Below the pieces are notes generated by a model, which ran no database searches, was not told where the DNA came from, and saw nothing but the letters and a program-made list of their open reading frames with translations. A DNA stretch of 64,000 bases, from NCBI GenBank assembly GCA_020638735.1, contig JACKHZ010000014.1:62001-126000 (forward strand), read 5' to 3'. The DNA is from Planctomycetota bacterium (GTDB taxonomy: Bacteria > Planctomycetota > UBA1135 > UBA2386). Shown one piece after another: positions 42,001 to 49,572 of the stretch; positions within the stretch are counted from its first letter, which is position 1, and each line of letters begins with the position of its first letter. The translations under genes were made by a program, and so were the position numbers.

Positions 42001-42238
42001 CGAATCGGGCCTCGCCGAGGATTCGCTGCACGTGCGCGCCGACGTGCCGATCGCCGGCGTCGCGCCCGGCGACGATCTGGCGAAGCACTTCGTCGTCACG
42101 TCTCCCGGCGTGTTCGAGCTGCCGCTGGCAGCGCCGTTGGCGTTCGACGGCATCGTCACGCTGACGGTCGAGGTCGCCGATCGCGCCGGCAACGTGACCC
42201 GCCGCACGCGCACGTTCTCGACGGCGAAGGCCCGCTGA
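39017..42238 (+). CDS. Exported dihaem c protein with hydrazine-synthase-alpha-like architecture
   Basis: 1073 residues with a signal peptide (MLRINLLVTCLLGASFATAQ). Residues 45-480 form TolB/propeller-like repeats (VSFDGEWVFYALFEG, GWVVFTSDRNGF). Two haem c motifs follow: CGGCH at 678-682 and CVPCH at 756-760. The order propeller, first haem, second haem is that of the hydrazine synthase alpha subunit (HZS-alpha), a domain also found in many non-anammox planctomycetes. The residue four after the first haem His is Gln689-region (CGGCHGHSQ), not the Tyr reported to ligate haem alpha-I iron in the anammox enzyme, so hydrazine synthesis is not implied. It probably is a periplasmic redox enzyme or electron carrier. 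Confidence 0.85.
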   Translation: MLRINLLVTCLLGASFATAQGLQVEPHRPRRVDVHVPDVAADPSITIDYDIVCLRVPRRGDDEQVSWPEAYAPTCVEPGTDLVVVHPDGVIETLVEAAEHEAVADPSVSFDGEWVFYALFEGVERRDSGLCYGARADVWKVRVANRERVRLTHQEYTPNTGAVDAAHRERAVLNLGPVEAPGGWVVFTSDRNGFVPPRTYTRVRDRGDDSPELTTMQLFRMRSDGRDAETIGHLNVNDAMHPTLLRDGRVMFGSFENAGLRDARSWAIWTIHPDGTHWQSLWPALSVPTSNARHHTTQLADGRVVLEQYYFHRTLGFGTLFRFDAEAPDGAAYFGSAGSEDPRNLDLAPKLHEITGRMAFTPHGAVELTRFASAGASEAYRSDPDDEDSPRVGKVAHPAAAPDGHLLVAYSPGPVFGISKAELRKGFAAPAAHSGIYLIPRGEVVDEPAQMRRVKVDAEHNLAWPRPLVPYRRLHGVDAPVDLCAGPRTPRRHRRQVPDGAPFGLIGTASMLKRESYPAGVVKAGAVDASFAGVDAVTAKWLFAEDPFEGLGGVVSHGGRNWGVQGADAGRYGNDDVHAIRFVATEPQTDPAAGTDGHRLWWSMSNERLRILGELPVRKFDADGAQPSDPDGNPDTSFLAKVPADVPWTLQTLDRDGLVLNMAQTWHQVRPGEVRYDCGGCHGHSQRPTPWEQTAAARRDYRLFDLVTQTPLLTDKAGDESGRRWDADDRTGLRYADGAQTVEYFRDIVPILRRSCVPCHSREQSAPAAQLVLDDDALVAIDGRNRFGRDDGPDRLPGTYVRLVLDVGGKFGPPPPGGRGGYQHGTRYVRHFQARRSLLVWKVFGRRLDGFANDEFAYETVPGDATSLQFRGEPLDAEKLPKAYPGRPVPAGTPAIALGYLGEAMPPPAAVDGRWVGADGERVQVPALSDEQRRTIGRWVDLGCAIDLAFDAGAPAEEPERGLFADDLRPTLEIARPAPGGEAVVDRIVIGALDYESGLAEDSLHVRADVPIAGVAPGDDLAKHFVVTSPGVFELPLAAPLAFDGIVTLTVEVADRAGNVTRRTRTFSTAKAR

Positions 42239-42244
42239 CGTCGT

Positions 42245-43390
42245 TCACGGCACGACGATGCGTTCGGTCTGCACCTGACCCGGCTGCAGCGTCAGCGGCC
42301 GGCGCAACCGCGGGTCGCCGGCGACGAAGACCTCGAGGTGGTAGGTGCCGGCGGGCAGCGGCTCGGCGAGCCAGACCGTGCCGGGCTGCGGCAGCGCGTC
42401 GACGGCGCTGTGCGACTTGCCGGCGGCGTCGCGCACCGTCCACATGCGCGGCTGCGGCGGCGCGCCGGCCAGCGTCAGCCCGAGGGTGACGGCGCCGTGC
42501 GCGACCGGATCGAGCACCTCGCCGCCGCCGGTGACGAAGTCGATGCGCAGCGCGCAGGCCGGCTCGAGGAACACGTCCTCGACGAAGCCGTTGCTGCCGG
42601 TGACGGTGAAGGTGCGGCGGAACGGCAGCAGCGGCAGCAGGTCGCCGTGCTCGTCGGTCGCCAGCGCCCGCACGCCGTAGTCGCCGGGCTCGAGCGTCGG
42701 CAGCGTGTAGTCGCCGGTCGCGGCGTCGGCGCGGCGCGCCCAGAGCGCCTGGCCGAGCTGCCACGCGGTGTCGCGCTGGCCGGGCTCGATGCGCCACGCG
42801 TCGACGCGAACGTGCTGCACCGGCTGGCCGGTGGTGTCGCGCACGCGCAGCGTGATCCCCGTCGCGGCCATCTGGCCGTCGAGGAACACGTCGAGCTGGC
42901 GGGCGTCGGCGCCGGCGGCCGGCACGGCGAAGCTCGGGTCGGCGAACGGCAACATGTCGTCGGCCTCGATGCGCAGCGCACCGGTGCTGCCCGGCGGCAG
43001 CGTCAACCCGGCGTCCGCTTCCGGCGACTCGCCGAACAGCGGCGCCGCTCCGGCCTGCGTGAAGCGCCAGCGGAACGGCGCGATCGCGCGCTGGTCCGAT
43101 GCCGCGCGCACCGTGACGACGACGTTCGCGGGTGGTTGCTCGACGGGCTGCTCGAGCGCCGGCGTCGGGGCGGGCGGCGTCGGCTCCGGCGCGGTTACCG
43201 GCGCCGGCTGCGGCGAGGCGTCGCGGCGCTGCGTGTCCCCGCCGCGTTCGGGCGCCGGCACGGTGCGTTCGTGCGCCGGCCGTTCGGAGCTGCCACCGGA
43301 TGGTCGCGCCATTTCGTCGCCGACGGAGAAGAACAGGAAGGCGGCGCCGGCGCACAGCGCCAGCAGCAGGACGGCGATGACGACGCGCAT
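42245..43390 (-). CDS. Membrane-anchored protein with carboxypeptidase-regulatory-like domains
   Basis: 381 residues from ATG 43390. One N-terminal helix (MRVVIAVLLLALCAGAAFLFF) is followed by a long Pro/Thr-rich linker (35-95) and then three or four Ig-like beta domains with GDYTLPTLEPGDYGVRAL, GTYHLEVFVAGD and TGITLRVRDTTGQPV, the pattern of carboxypeptidase regulatory-like/CNA-B domains. These usually serve as structural or binding units. It converges on the dihaem protein gene with 6 bp between stops, so it is not co-transcribed with it. Confidence 0.78.
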   Translation of the reverse strand: MRVVIAVLLLALCAGAAFLFFSVGDEMARPSGGSSERPAHERTVPAPERGGDTQRRDASPQPAPVTAPEPTPPAPTPALEQPVEQPPANVVVTVRAASDQRAIAPFRWRFTQAGAAPLFGESPEADAGLTLPPGSTGALRIEADDMLPFADPSFAVPAAGADARQLDVFLDGQMAATGITLRVRDTTGQPVQHVRVDAWRIEPGQRDTAWQLGQALWARRADAATGDYTLPTLEPGDYGVRALATDEHGDLLPLLPFRRTFTVTGSNGFVEDVFLEPACALRIDFVTGGGEVLDPVAHGAVTLGLTLAGAPPQPRMWTVRDAAGKSHSAVDALPQPGTVWLAEPLPAGTYHLEVFVAGDPRLRRPLTLQPGQVQTERIVVP

Positions 43391-43460
43391 CGCGACATCG
43401 TGCGCGCGCCGCGCGCCGGGCGCCACGGTCCGGCGGCGGATCGGCGCCGGGCGTCGTCGT

Positions 43461-43883
43461 TCAGGCGCCGCTGCGGCGTCGCGCCGTGACCTCGATCTCG
43501 ATCTTGATGCGCGGGTCGATCAGCCGCGCGGCGAACATGGTCGCCGCCGGCCGCGCTGCGCCGAGGCGTTCGCGCAGCACGGGCCAGCACTTCGGGAAGT
43601 CGTCGGGATCCGGCAGGATGTAGGTGACGCGCACCACGTCGTCGAGCGTCATCGACGCCTCGGCGAGCGCCGCCGCGAGGTTGTCGAACGTCTGCCGGCA
43701 CTGCGCTGTGACGTCGTCGGCGAGCGTCATCGTGCGGTAGTCGAAGCCGGTGGTGCCGGAGACGTAGGCGGTGTCGCCGTCGGCGTCACGATGGACGACG
43801 GCGCGCGAGTAGGCGGCGTCGCGTTCGAACGTCGAGCCGGACGAGATCCACTGGCGGGAGGGCGACGATCGCGGCTGATCCAT
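43461..43883 (-). CDS. RidA/YjgF-family protein
   Basis: 140 residues. RidA motifs are visible: AVVHRDADGDTAYVSGTTG, the central TFDNLAAALAEASMTLDDVVRVTYIL, and the C-terminal RPAATMFAARLIDPRIKIEIEV with the conserved Arg and Glu. Family members deaminate reactive enamine/imine intermediates made by PLP enzymes. This subgroup has a longer N-terminus. Cytoplasmic. Confidence 0.93.
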   Translation of the reverse strand: MDQPRSSPSRQWISSGSTFERDAAYSRAVVHRDADGDTAYVSGTTGFDYRTMTLADDVTAQCRQTFDNLAAALAEASMTLDDVVRVTYILPDPDDFPKCWPVLRERLGAARPAATMFAARLIDPRIKIEIEVTARRRSGA

Positions 43884-43919
43884 CGCCGCAGTCTACGCGG
43901 CGCCCGTGCCGGACCGCGA

Positions 43920-45995
43920 TCAGCCCTTGCGCTTCGGCTTCGCCGGCTCGAACGGGTGCGCGAACGGGTGCGGCACGATGCCCTGCAGCAGCGTGCACTG
44001 GTCGCGTTCGACGTCTTCGCCGACCGCGGCGATGCGGTCGCGCAGCCGCTGCATCTCGAACAGGCCGGTCAGCAGCCGGAGCCCGCGCACGCGCACCGCC
44101 AGCTGTTCGCAGTGCAGGGCGGCGATGCGGATCTGGCTCGCGTCGCGGCTCGCAGCGGCGTGGTGGCACGTGGCCAGCATCGACACCAGCAGCTCGATCG
44201 CCTTGCCGAGCCGCTGCAGCGGCAGCTGCGCGCGGGTCAGCTCGAGCTGGAAGAACAGGTTGATGCCGAGGTAGGCCCAGCGCAGGCGGCGCAGCCGCCG
44301 TTCGGCGAAGCGCGCGTGACGGCGAAGTTCGGTCGGCAGCAGCTGGTAGCGCGGCACCATGCCGGTCGGCACCAGCGTGAACGGCGCGCGCAGCAGCTCG
44401 ACGAGGCCGTTCCACAGGATCCAGCCCTTCAGCTTCCAGAACGAGCCGTTGGTCAGCAGCCGGCGGGTCGCCGTGAAGACCTTGCCCGGCGCGGAGAACA
44501 GCGTCGCGGGCGTGATGCGCAGCAGGCGCTGCGCGGGCGGCAGCGGCTTCTGGTCGGGGCCGACGTTGATCGACTGCAGCACGCCGAGCATGCCGGCCAT
44601 GTACTTCGACGTGAAGCGGTCGGTCACGTCCTTGACCATGCCCATCAGGATCAGGTCGTCCTCGCCCTCGACGACGCCGAACACGTGCATGTTGTGCCGC
44701 GCGTCGTGCACGCGCGACGAGCGGTCGAACGAGCGGCCGCCGAGCACGCGTTCGCAGGCGATCAGCGAGTCCATCGCCGAGGTCGCCGCCGCCGACTTGG
44801 TCAGGTCGCGCAGGCCGGCGAGGTCGACGCCGTCCTTGTCCTGCTGCAGCGACAGGTGGCTCAGCGCGCGCGACATCAACGCGCCGCCGAGCATCCTGCC
44901 GAGGTGCTGGCGCGGCAGCTCGTGCCTGGCGACCAGGCCGCCGACGCCCTCGCGCGAGCGCGCGTAGGCGGCGGCGTCGGCGGCGAACATGCGCTGGTAG
45001 CCGGACGCCATCGCCGCCAGCATGCAGCGGCCCATGCGCAGGCAGTAGAACAGCACCTCGACGCCGTCGGCCTGGATCTGCTGCGCCTTGGTCAGCGGGA
45101 AGTTGTCGAAGTGGATGCGCGAGTTGTGGTTGGCGGTGAACGCGCCGGTGTTGGACGAGCGGCACCAGAAGCCGAAGTCGCTGCCGTTCTCGCCCTTCTC
45201 GACGTCCTGCTCCGGCAGCCGGGTGACGAACAGGCCGACCTGTTTGCCGGTCTCGCCGATGCGCGCGACGATGCCGACCAGGGCGCCGTGCGTGGCGTTG
45301 GTGATCCACAGCTTGTTGCGATCGCCTGATGCGAACAGGCGGAAGCCGTCGCCGTCCGGCTCGACGTAGGCGCGCACCTTCTTGGCGTTGACGCCGATGC
45401 CGACCTCGGTCAGGCCGAACGCCATCAGCTGGCCCTCGGCGACCAGCGGCAGGAAGGTACGCTTCTGCTCGTCGGTGCCGTAGGCGAGCAGCGACCCGGC
45501 GCCGATCGTCAGCTCGCCGGAGACCTCGACCGCGAGCGGGCCGAGGCCGTTGGCGGCGAGGTCCTCTTCGGCCAGCGCCAGCTGCACGTACTCGGCGCCC
45601 TTGCCGCCGAACTCTCCCGGCACCGTGAAGCCGTAGCCGCCCGCCGCCGCGACCTCGCGCCGCAGCGCCGCCGACAGCTTGCCGTCGGCGGTGAACGCCT
45701 CGCCGCGGCCGAGCGTGGCGAGCGCCGCCTGCAGCACCGCGTCGCCGGGGGCGCGGTCGGCGCGGGACGCGCCCTGCTGACCGGACTGCAGCTCGCCGAC
45801 GTCGGGCAGCGGCCCGTAGATCAACCGTTCGACGAGGCTTCGCTTGCGCGCGCCGAGGCGCTGCGCCGCCTGCTGCGCCGCGGCGTCGAGCGCGCCGACG
45901 TCGCGCGCGGACTCGGCGTCACCGGCGGCGGCCAGGGCCTGCGCGGCGGTGGACGTGGGAGCAGGGGAGGACGGGTGCGTGGATTCGGTGCTCAC
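43920..45995 (-). CDS. Large acyl-CoA dehydrogenase (FadE-like)
   Basis: 691 residues from GTG 45995. After a long polar N-terminus (1-60), the ACAD core appears: GYGFTVPGEFGG, LAEEDLAANGLGPLAVE, FGLTEVGIGVNAKK (substrate/FAD loop), GDRNKLWITNA, and the helical C-domain with RSFDRSSRVHDARHN. An extra C-terminal helical extension of about 200 residues resembles that of enterobacterial FadE. It catalyses the first step of beta-oxidation, with FAD. Substrate chain length cannot be told. The gene is divergent from the peroxiredoxin gene. Confidence 0.87.
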   Translation of the reverse strand: MSTESTHPSSPAPTSTAAQALAAAGDAESARDVGALDAAAQQAAQRLGARKRSLVERLIYGPLPDVGELQSGQQGASRADRAPGDAVLQAALATLGRGEAFTADGKLSAALRREVAAAGGYGFTVPGEFGGKGAEYVQLALAEEDLAANGLGPLAVEVSGELTIGAGSLLAYGTDEQKRTFLPLVAEGQLMAFGLTEVGIGVNAKKVRAYVEPDGDGFRLFASGDRNKLWITNATHGALVGIVARIGETGKQVGLFVTRLPEQDVEKGENGSDFGFWCRSSNTGAFTANHNSRIHFDNFPLTKAQQIQADGVEVLFYCLRMGRCMLAAMASGYQRMFAADAAAYARSREGVGGLVARHELPRQHLGRMLGGALMSRALSHLSLQQDKDGVDLAGLRDLTKSAAATSAMDSLIACERVLGGRSFDRSSRVHDARHNMHVFGVVEGEDDLILMGMVKDVTDRFTSKYMAGMLGVLQSINVGPDQKPLPPAQRLLRITPATLFSAPGKVFTATRRLLTNGSFWKLKGWILWNGLVELLRAPFTLVPTGMVPRYQLLPTELRRHARFAERRLRRLRWAYLGINLFFQLELTRAQLPLQRLGKAIELLVSMLATCHHAAASRDASQIRIAALHCEQLAVRVRGLRLLTGLFEMQRLRDRIAAVGEDVERDQCTLLQGIVPHPFAHPFEPAKPKRKG

Positions 45996-46210
45996 GGTGA
46001 CTTGCGGGGGGAAACATGGTGCCCGCTTGGGCGGTCGCTGGCCATGGTCTAGTGCCGCAGCCGTGCGTCGCGGTGGTGCGCGCGAGCGCGTCGGCCGGCT
46101 CGGCGATCGGGCCGACTCCGCGCTGGCAATGGCCGCATGCGTCGCTACGTTACTAGCCCCAAAACAGGACGCATTACCGCGCGTCCCGCCAGAACTCCGA
46201 GGAACCCCCG

Positions 46211-46822
46211 ATGACCGAAGTGACGACGACCCAGGTCGGGCACGTGGTGCCCGACTTCGAGATGGAAACCTACCTGCCGAGCAAGAAGGACTTCGGCAAG
46301 TTCAGCCTCGCCGAGGCCAAGAAGGCCGGCAAGTGGACCGTGCTGGTGTTCTACCCGGCCGACTTCACCTTCGTCTGCGCGACCGAGTTCCAGGCGCTCG
46401 CCGAGCAGTACGCGACGCTGCAGAAGCTGGGCGCCGAGGTGCTGACGGTCAGCACCGACACCAAGTTCGTGCACCTCGCGTGGCAGCGTCACGAGGGCGA
46501 GCTGGCCAACGTGACCTACCCGATGGCCGCCGACCCGACCGGCAAGGTGTCGAAGATGTTCGGCGTCTACATGGCCGACGCCGGCGTCTCGCTGCGCGGC
46601 ACGTTCATCATCGGCCCGGACGGCAAGCTGCACGGCAGCGAGATCAACTTCCTCAACGTCGGCCGCAACATGGAGGAGCTCACCCGCAAGGTGCAGGCCT
46701 TCATGCACTTCTCGAAGCTGCCGGAAGAGGCGTGCCCGGCCAACTGGAAGAAGCCCGGCGACAAGTCGCTGAAGCCGAACGCCGCGCTGGTCGGCAACGT
46801 GCACCAGGCGATGAACGGCTGA
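46211..46822 (+). CDS. ahpC: 2-Cys peroxiredoxin (AhpC type)
   Basis: 203 residues. The peroxidatic Cys lies in YPADFTFVCATEF and the resolving Cys in EEACPANW near the C-terminus. LTVSTDTKFVHLAW and GTFIIGPDGKL are typical of AhpC. It reduces hydrogen peroxide, organic peroxides and possibly peroxynitrite, using thioredoxin or AhpF-type reductant not found here. GAGGAA lies ten bases before ATG 46211. Confidence 0.96.
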   Translation: MTEVTTTQVGHVVPDFEMETYLPSKKDFGKFSLAEAKKAGKWTVLVFYPADFTFVCATEFQALAEQYATLQKLGAEVLTVSTDTKFVHLAWQRHEGELANVTYPMAADPTGKVSKMFGVYMADAGVSLRGTFIIGPDGKLHGSEINFLNVGRNMEELTRKVQAFMHFSKLPEEACPANWKKPGDKSLKPNAALVGNVHQAMNG

Positions 46823-46841
46823 TCGACCGCCGGTCGATCGC

Positions 46842-47645
46842 GTGACGCGCCTCCTGGTGCTCCGCCGCGGCGGTCTCGGCGACACGCTGCTGACCGCGCC
46901 GCTGCTGCGCGCGCTGCGCCGGCTGTATCCCGACGCCGACCTGCACCTGGCCGGCGTTCGGGAGCACGTCGACGTGCTGTGCGGCTACGGCGTCGTCGAC
47001 GTCGCGCACTCGAGCGAGGCGTTCCCGCTGTGGTCGCCCGCCGAGGCGCGCCGCCGCTTCGGCGCCTACGAGCTGGTGCTCGGCGACGAACCGGAGCTCG
47101 TCGACCGTGCCTTCGACCCGCGCGCGTGGGTGACGGGCACGCCGTTCGCGCTGCAGCTGGCGCGGCAGGTCGGGCTCGAGCCGCTGTGGCCCGGCGACGC
47201 GCAGCTGCTGCCGCCGCGTGCGGCCGGCGAAGGCCCGGTCGCGCTGGCGCCCGGCAGCGGCGGCGTCGCCAAGTGCTGGCCGCGCGAACACTGGCCGCAG
47301 CTCGCCGCGGCGATCGGCGCGGCCGGCCGCGAAGTGCTGGTCGTGACCGGTCCGGTCGAAGCAGAGCGCGACGATCCGCGCGGCTGGAGGTGGCCCGTGC
47401 CCGTGCGGTTCGTCGTCGAGCCGACGCCGCTCGCGCTGGCCAGGCGGCTCGAAGACGTCGGCGCGTTCGTCGGCAACGACAGCGGCACCACGCACCTCGC
47501 GGCGATGCTCGGCGTGCCGACGCTGGCGCTGTTCGTCGCCACCGACCCGTCGGTGTGGGCGCCGGTCGGCGCGCACGTGCGTTGGCTCGGCGGGCCGGGC
47601 GCGGCGCCGACGGTGACCGAGGTCTTCGCCGAAGTGCAGCGCTAA
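46842..47645 (+). CDS. GT9-family glycosyltransferase (heptosyltransferase-like)
   Basis: 267 residues from GTG 46842. LRRGGLGDTLLTAPLLRAL is the GT9 N-terminal motif, ALAPGSGGVAKCWPREHW the nucleotide-sugar region, and GNDSGTTHLAAMLGVPTLALF the C-terminal Rossmann site. GT9 enzymes add heptose to lipopolysaccharide core. It is somewhat short (typical 320-350), with loss mostly in the middle. It is 20 bp downstream of ahpC on the same strand. Confidence 0.9.
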   Translation: MTRLLVLRRGGLGDTLLTAPLLRALRRLYPDADLHLAGVREHVDVLCGYGVVDVAHSSEAFPLWSPAEARRRFGAYELVLGDEPELVDRAFDPRAWVTGTPFALQLARQVGLEPLWPGDAQLLPPRAAGEGPVALAPGSGGVAKCWPREHWPQLAAAIGAAGREVLVVTGPVEAERDDPRGWRWPVPVRFVVEPTPLALARRLEDVGAFVGNDSGTTHLAAMLGVPTLALFVATDPSVWAPVGAHVRWLGGPGAAPTVTEVFAEVQR

Positions 47646-48202
47646 CGCGGCGTCGCGGGCTCGCCGAGCCGGCTGCGGACACGCTGCCAGTAGCCGAGCG
47701 TGGCCTGCTTCTGCGCGCCGTTGGGCCCGCCGTTGTGCACGCGCGCTACCGTCTCGGCGTCGCCGATGCGCCACGCCTCGGCGGCGTAGCGGCGCATGTA
47801 GGCGTCGATCACGCGTTCGGCGTAGGCGCGGCGGCGGCAGTCCTGGTAGTCGCCACCGAGCTCCGCCGCGAACTCGTTGGCGTCGAGCCAGTAGACGCGG
47901 TGGATCTGGTAGGGGCCGATCGCCCTGCCGCCGTCGCCGTCGCGCACGTCGTCGCGGCCGTCGCTCTCGACCATGCAGATCGCGTCGAGGATCTCGCGGC
48001 GCGGCCAGCAGCCGACGGCGGGGGCTTCGCCGCGGTTGATCCACCACAGCGCGATCAGCAGCAGCACCGCCAGTGATCCGGAGCTGCGTCGGGTGCGGGG
48101 GCGAAGGTCGCGCAGCCTGACGCGGCGCACCCGGCGGCCAGCGCCGCGGGCGATGCCGCCCAGTCCGGACGCGAGGCCACGCAAGGTGTGAGCGCCCCTC
48201 AT
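47642..48202 (-). CDS. i-type (destabilase) lysozyme-like membrane-anchored enzyme
   Basis: 186 residues. A basic N-terminus leads to one helix (43-55, SLAVLLLIALWWI), then a domain matching invertebrate-type lysozymes: ILDAICMVESD (Glu79 as candidate acid), an Asp cluster at 84-90, IGPYQIHRVYWLDA, YQDCRRRAYAERVIDAYMRRYA and the diagnostic ARVHNGGPNG (154-162). Most of the disulfide cysteines of animal i-type lysozymes are missing; only Cys65, 76 and 122 remain. It probably cleaves peptidoglycan or another amino sugar polymer outside the membrane. ATGA overlap with the transporter gene upstream indicates coupled translation. Confidence 0.75.
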   Translation of the reverse strand: MRGAHTLRGLASGLGGIARGAGRRVRRVRLRDLRPRTRRSSGSLAVLLLIALWWINRGEAPAVGCWPRREILDAICMVESDGRDDVRDGDGGRAIGPYQIHRVYWLDANEFAAELGGDYQDCRRRAYAERVIDAYMRRYAAEAWRIGDAETVARVHNGGPNGAQKQATLGYWQRVRSRLGEPATPR

Positions 48203-49119
48203 ACGCGCCGTCTCACCACCAGCACGATGCCCGCGACGACTCCGGCGGTGCCGAGCCATGCCTGCGGGCCGGGGGCGCCGTCGCCGACCGCCGCGGCCAG
48301 CAGCATCGCCAGCACCGGCGGCACGTAGCTGACCAGCGACAGCTGCGACGCGGGCGCCGTGCGCAACAACCAGAAGTAGATGCCGAACGTCATCGCCGTG
48401 CCGATCAGGGCCAGGTAGAGCGTGGCGATGGTAACCGACGTCGTCCATCGCAGCGACGTCGGGTCCTCGCGCCAGAACGCCGCGGCGGCGAGCAGCGCCG
48501 CGCCGAACAGCATGCCGTTGCGATTGAGCACGGCCGAGCTGCAGCCGTGGCCGAAGCGCTTGACCAGCGTCGTGCCGACCGCGCTGACGAGCGGGCTCAG
48601 CAGCAAGAGCCACGCGTAGCCGCCGTGGCCCTCGCCGGCGCCGCCTTCGCCGGAGCTACGGTCGCCGGAGCTGCTGTCGCCGAGCACGACGGCGACGCCT
48701 GCGAACGACACCGCGAAGCCGAGCCATTGCCGCGCGCGCAGCCGTTCGCCGAGGAACAGCACCGCGCTCGACGCCATCAGCAGCGGGAAGATCGACCACA
48801 GCACCGCGGCGATGCCGGACGGCACCCGGGTCTCGGCGATGTAGAGCACGCCGTACGAGCAGGCGAAGTTGGTCGCGCCGGTGGTGACCCACAGCCAGGT
48901 CGGCGGCGCCGGTGCGTTCTCCAGGCGCCGCAGCCGCGGCGCCAGCAGCGCCATCGCCGCGCCGGCGATCGCGAACCGCACCGCCGCCGACGACAGCGGC
49001 GGCTGGTGCTCGAGGCAGACGCGGATCGCCCACCAGGTGCTGCTCCACGCGAGACACAGCACCGCGATCAGCGCGGCGGTGACGGCGAGCGGGCGGGTTG
49101 CGGCGGCGGCGGCGGGCAT
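48199..49119 (-). CDS. EamA/DMT-family transporter
   Basis: 306 residues with ten hydrophobic segments in two EamA halves (LAWSSTWWAIRVCLEHQPP and RVPSGIAAVLWSIFPLL in the first; GTAMTFGIYFWLL and GTAGVVAGIVLVV in the second). A Gly/Ser-rich linker (GDSSSGDRSSGEGGAG) separates them. Exports small metabolites in other species; substrate unknown. Its stop overlaps the lysozyme-like gene start. Upstream lies the orphan msrA end. Confidence 0.9.
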   Translation of the reverse strand: MPAAAAATRPLAVTAALIAVLCLAWSSTWWAIRVCLEHQPPLSSAAVRFAIAGAAMALLAPRLRRLENAPAPPTWLWVTTGATNFACSYGVLYIAETRVPSGIAAVLWSIFPLLMASSAVLFLGERLRARQWLGFAVSFAGVAVVLGDSSSGDRSSGEGGAGEGHGGYAWLLLLSPLVSAVGTTLVKRFGHGCSSAVLNRNGMLFGAALLAAAAFWREDPTSLRWTTSVTIATLYLALIGTAMTFGIYFWLLRTAPASQLSLVSYVPPVLAMLLAAAVGDGAPGPQAWLGTAGVVAGIVLVVRRRV

Positions 49120-49166
49120 CGGGCGCGCATCGTGGCCGTTCGTCCCGGCGCGCGCGAGCAGCTGGG

Positions 49167-49275
49167 CTACTTCGCCTTCGCCGGGTCGGTGTCGAGCCCG
49201 AGCTTGTGCAGCTTCGGCGCGATCACGTACTGGCAGTACCCCTGCCCGGTGTTGCCGCGGTAGTAGTTCTGGTGG
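49167..49275 (-). pseudogene. Orphan 3' end of msrA (island boundary repeat, left)
   Basis: 109 bp matching 57314-57422 with three mismatches. It encodes, on the minus strand, the last 36 residues of MsrA from HQNYYRGNT to DPAKAK and its stop; two residues differ (TGQGYC against TRQRYC). Upstream of HQNYY the frame continues into unrelated sequence, so the gene is not functional. It probably is the original msrA end, left behind when the island inserted, 47 bp before the transporter gene. Confidence 0.88.
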
Positions 49276-49572
49276 GACAAGGATGCGGAACGGCTAGAGT
49301 GTCGAGTTCGCGGGCGAATCGGCGGATTGGACGCGATGTGGGAGATGACGGTCGCAGTCGGCACCCGCTAGGTCAACATTTTCTTGGCGACGCTGCACCG
49401 GGGTGGGGGAGTAACGGCGCCGAGGGCGTCGTGAGGGTCAACGTTTCGCCGAGTAGGCGGTGCCGACGTGCAGGCCTTGGGCGCGTTCTGCGGGGCGATA
49501 AGTTCGCTGGGCTTGGGTGCCGCCGCGCAGCGTGGTGATCGTGGTGCGGCGATTGGAGAGGCGGTCAGAGGA
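49276..49572. other. Island sequence between the msrA remnant and IS1182
   Basis: 297 bp without a convincing gene. Any att core or promoter here is not recognisable by eye. Confidence 0.5.

Noticed and set aside
34481..42088. A 2535-codon minus-strand open frame
   Set aside because: Beyond 36208 it lies antisense to the SBBP and dihaem genes, which have signal peptides, haem motifs and repeats. High GC content keeps the antisense frame open; its product is low-complexity Arg/Ala/Asp-rich.
39017..42238. Evidence that the organism is an anammox bacterium
   Set aside because: HZS-alpha-like domains occur outside anammox bacteria, no HZS beta/gamma or hydrazine dehydrogenase gene is present, and the haem I Tyr is not evident.
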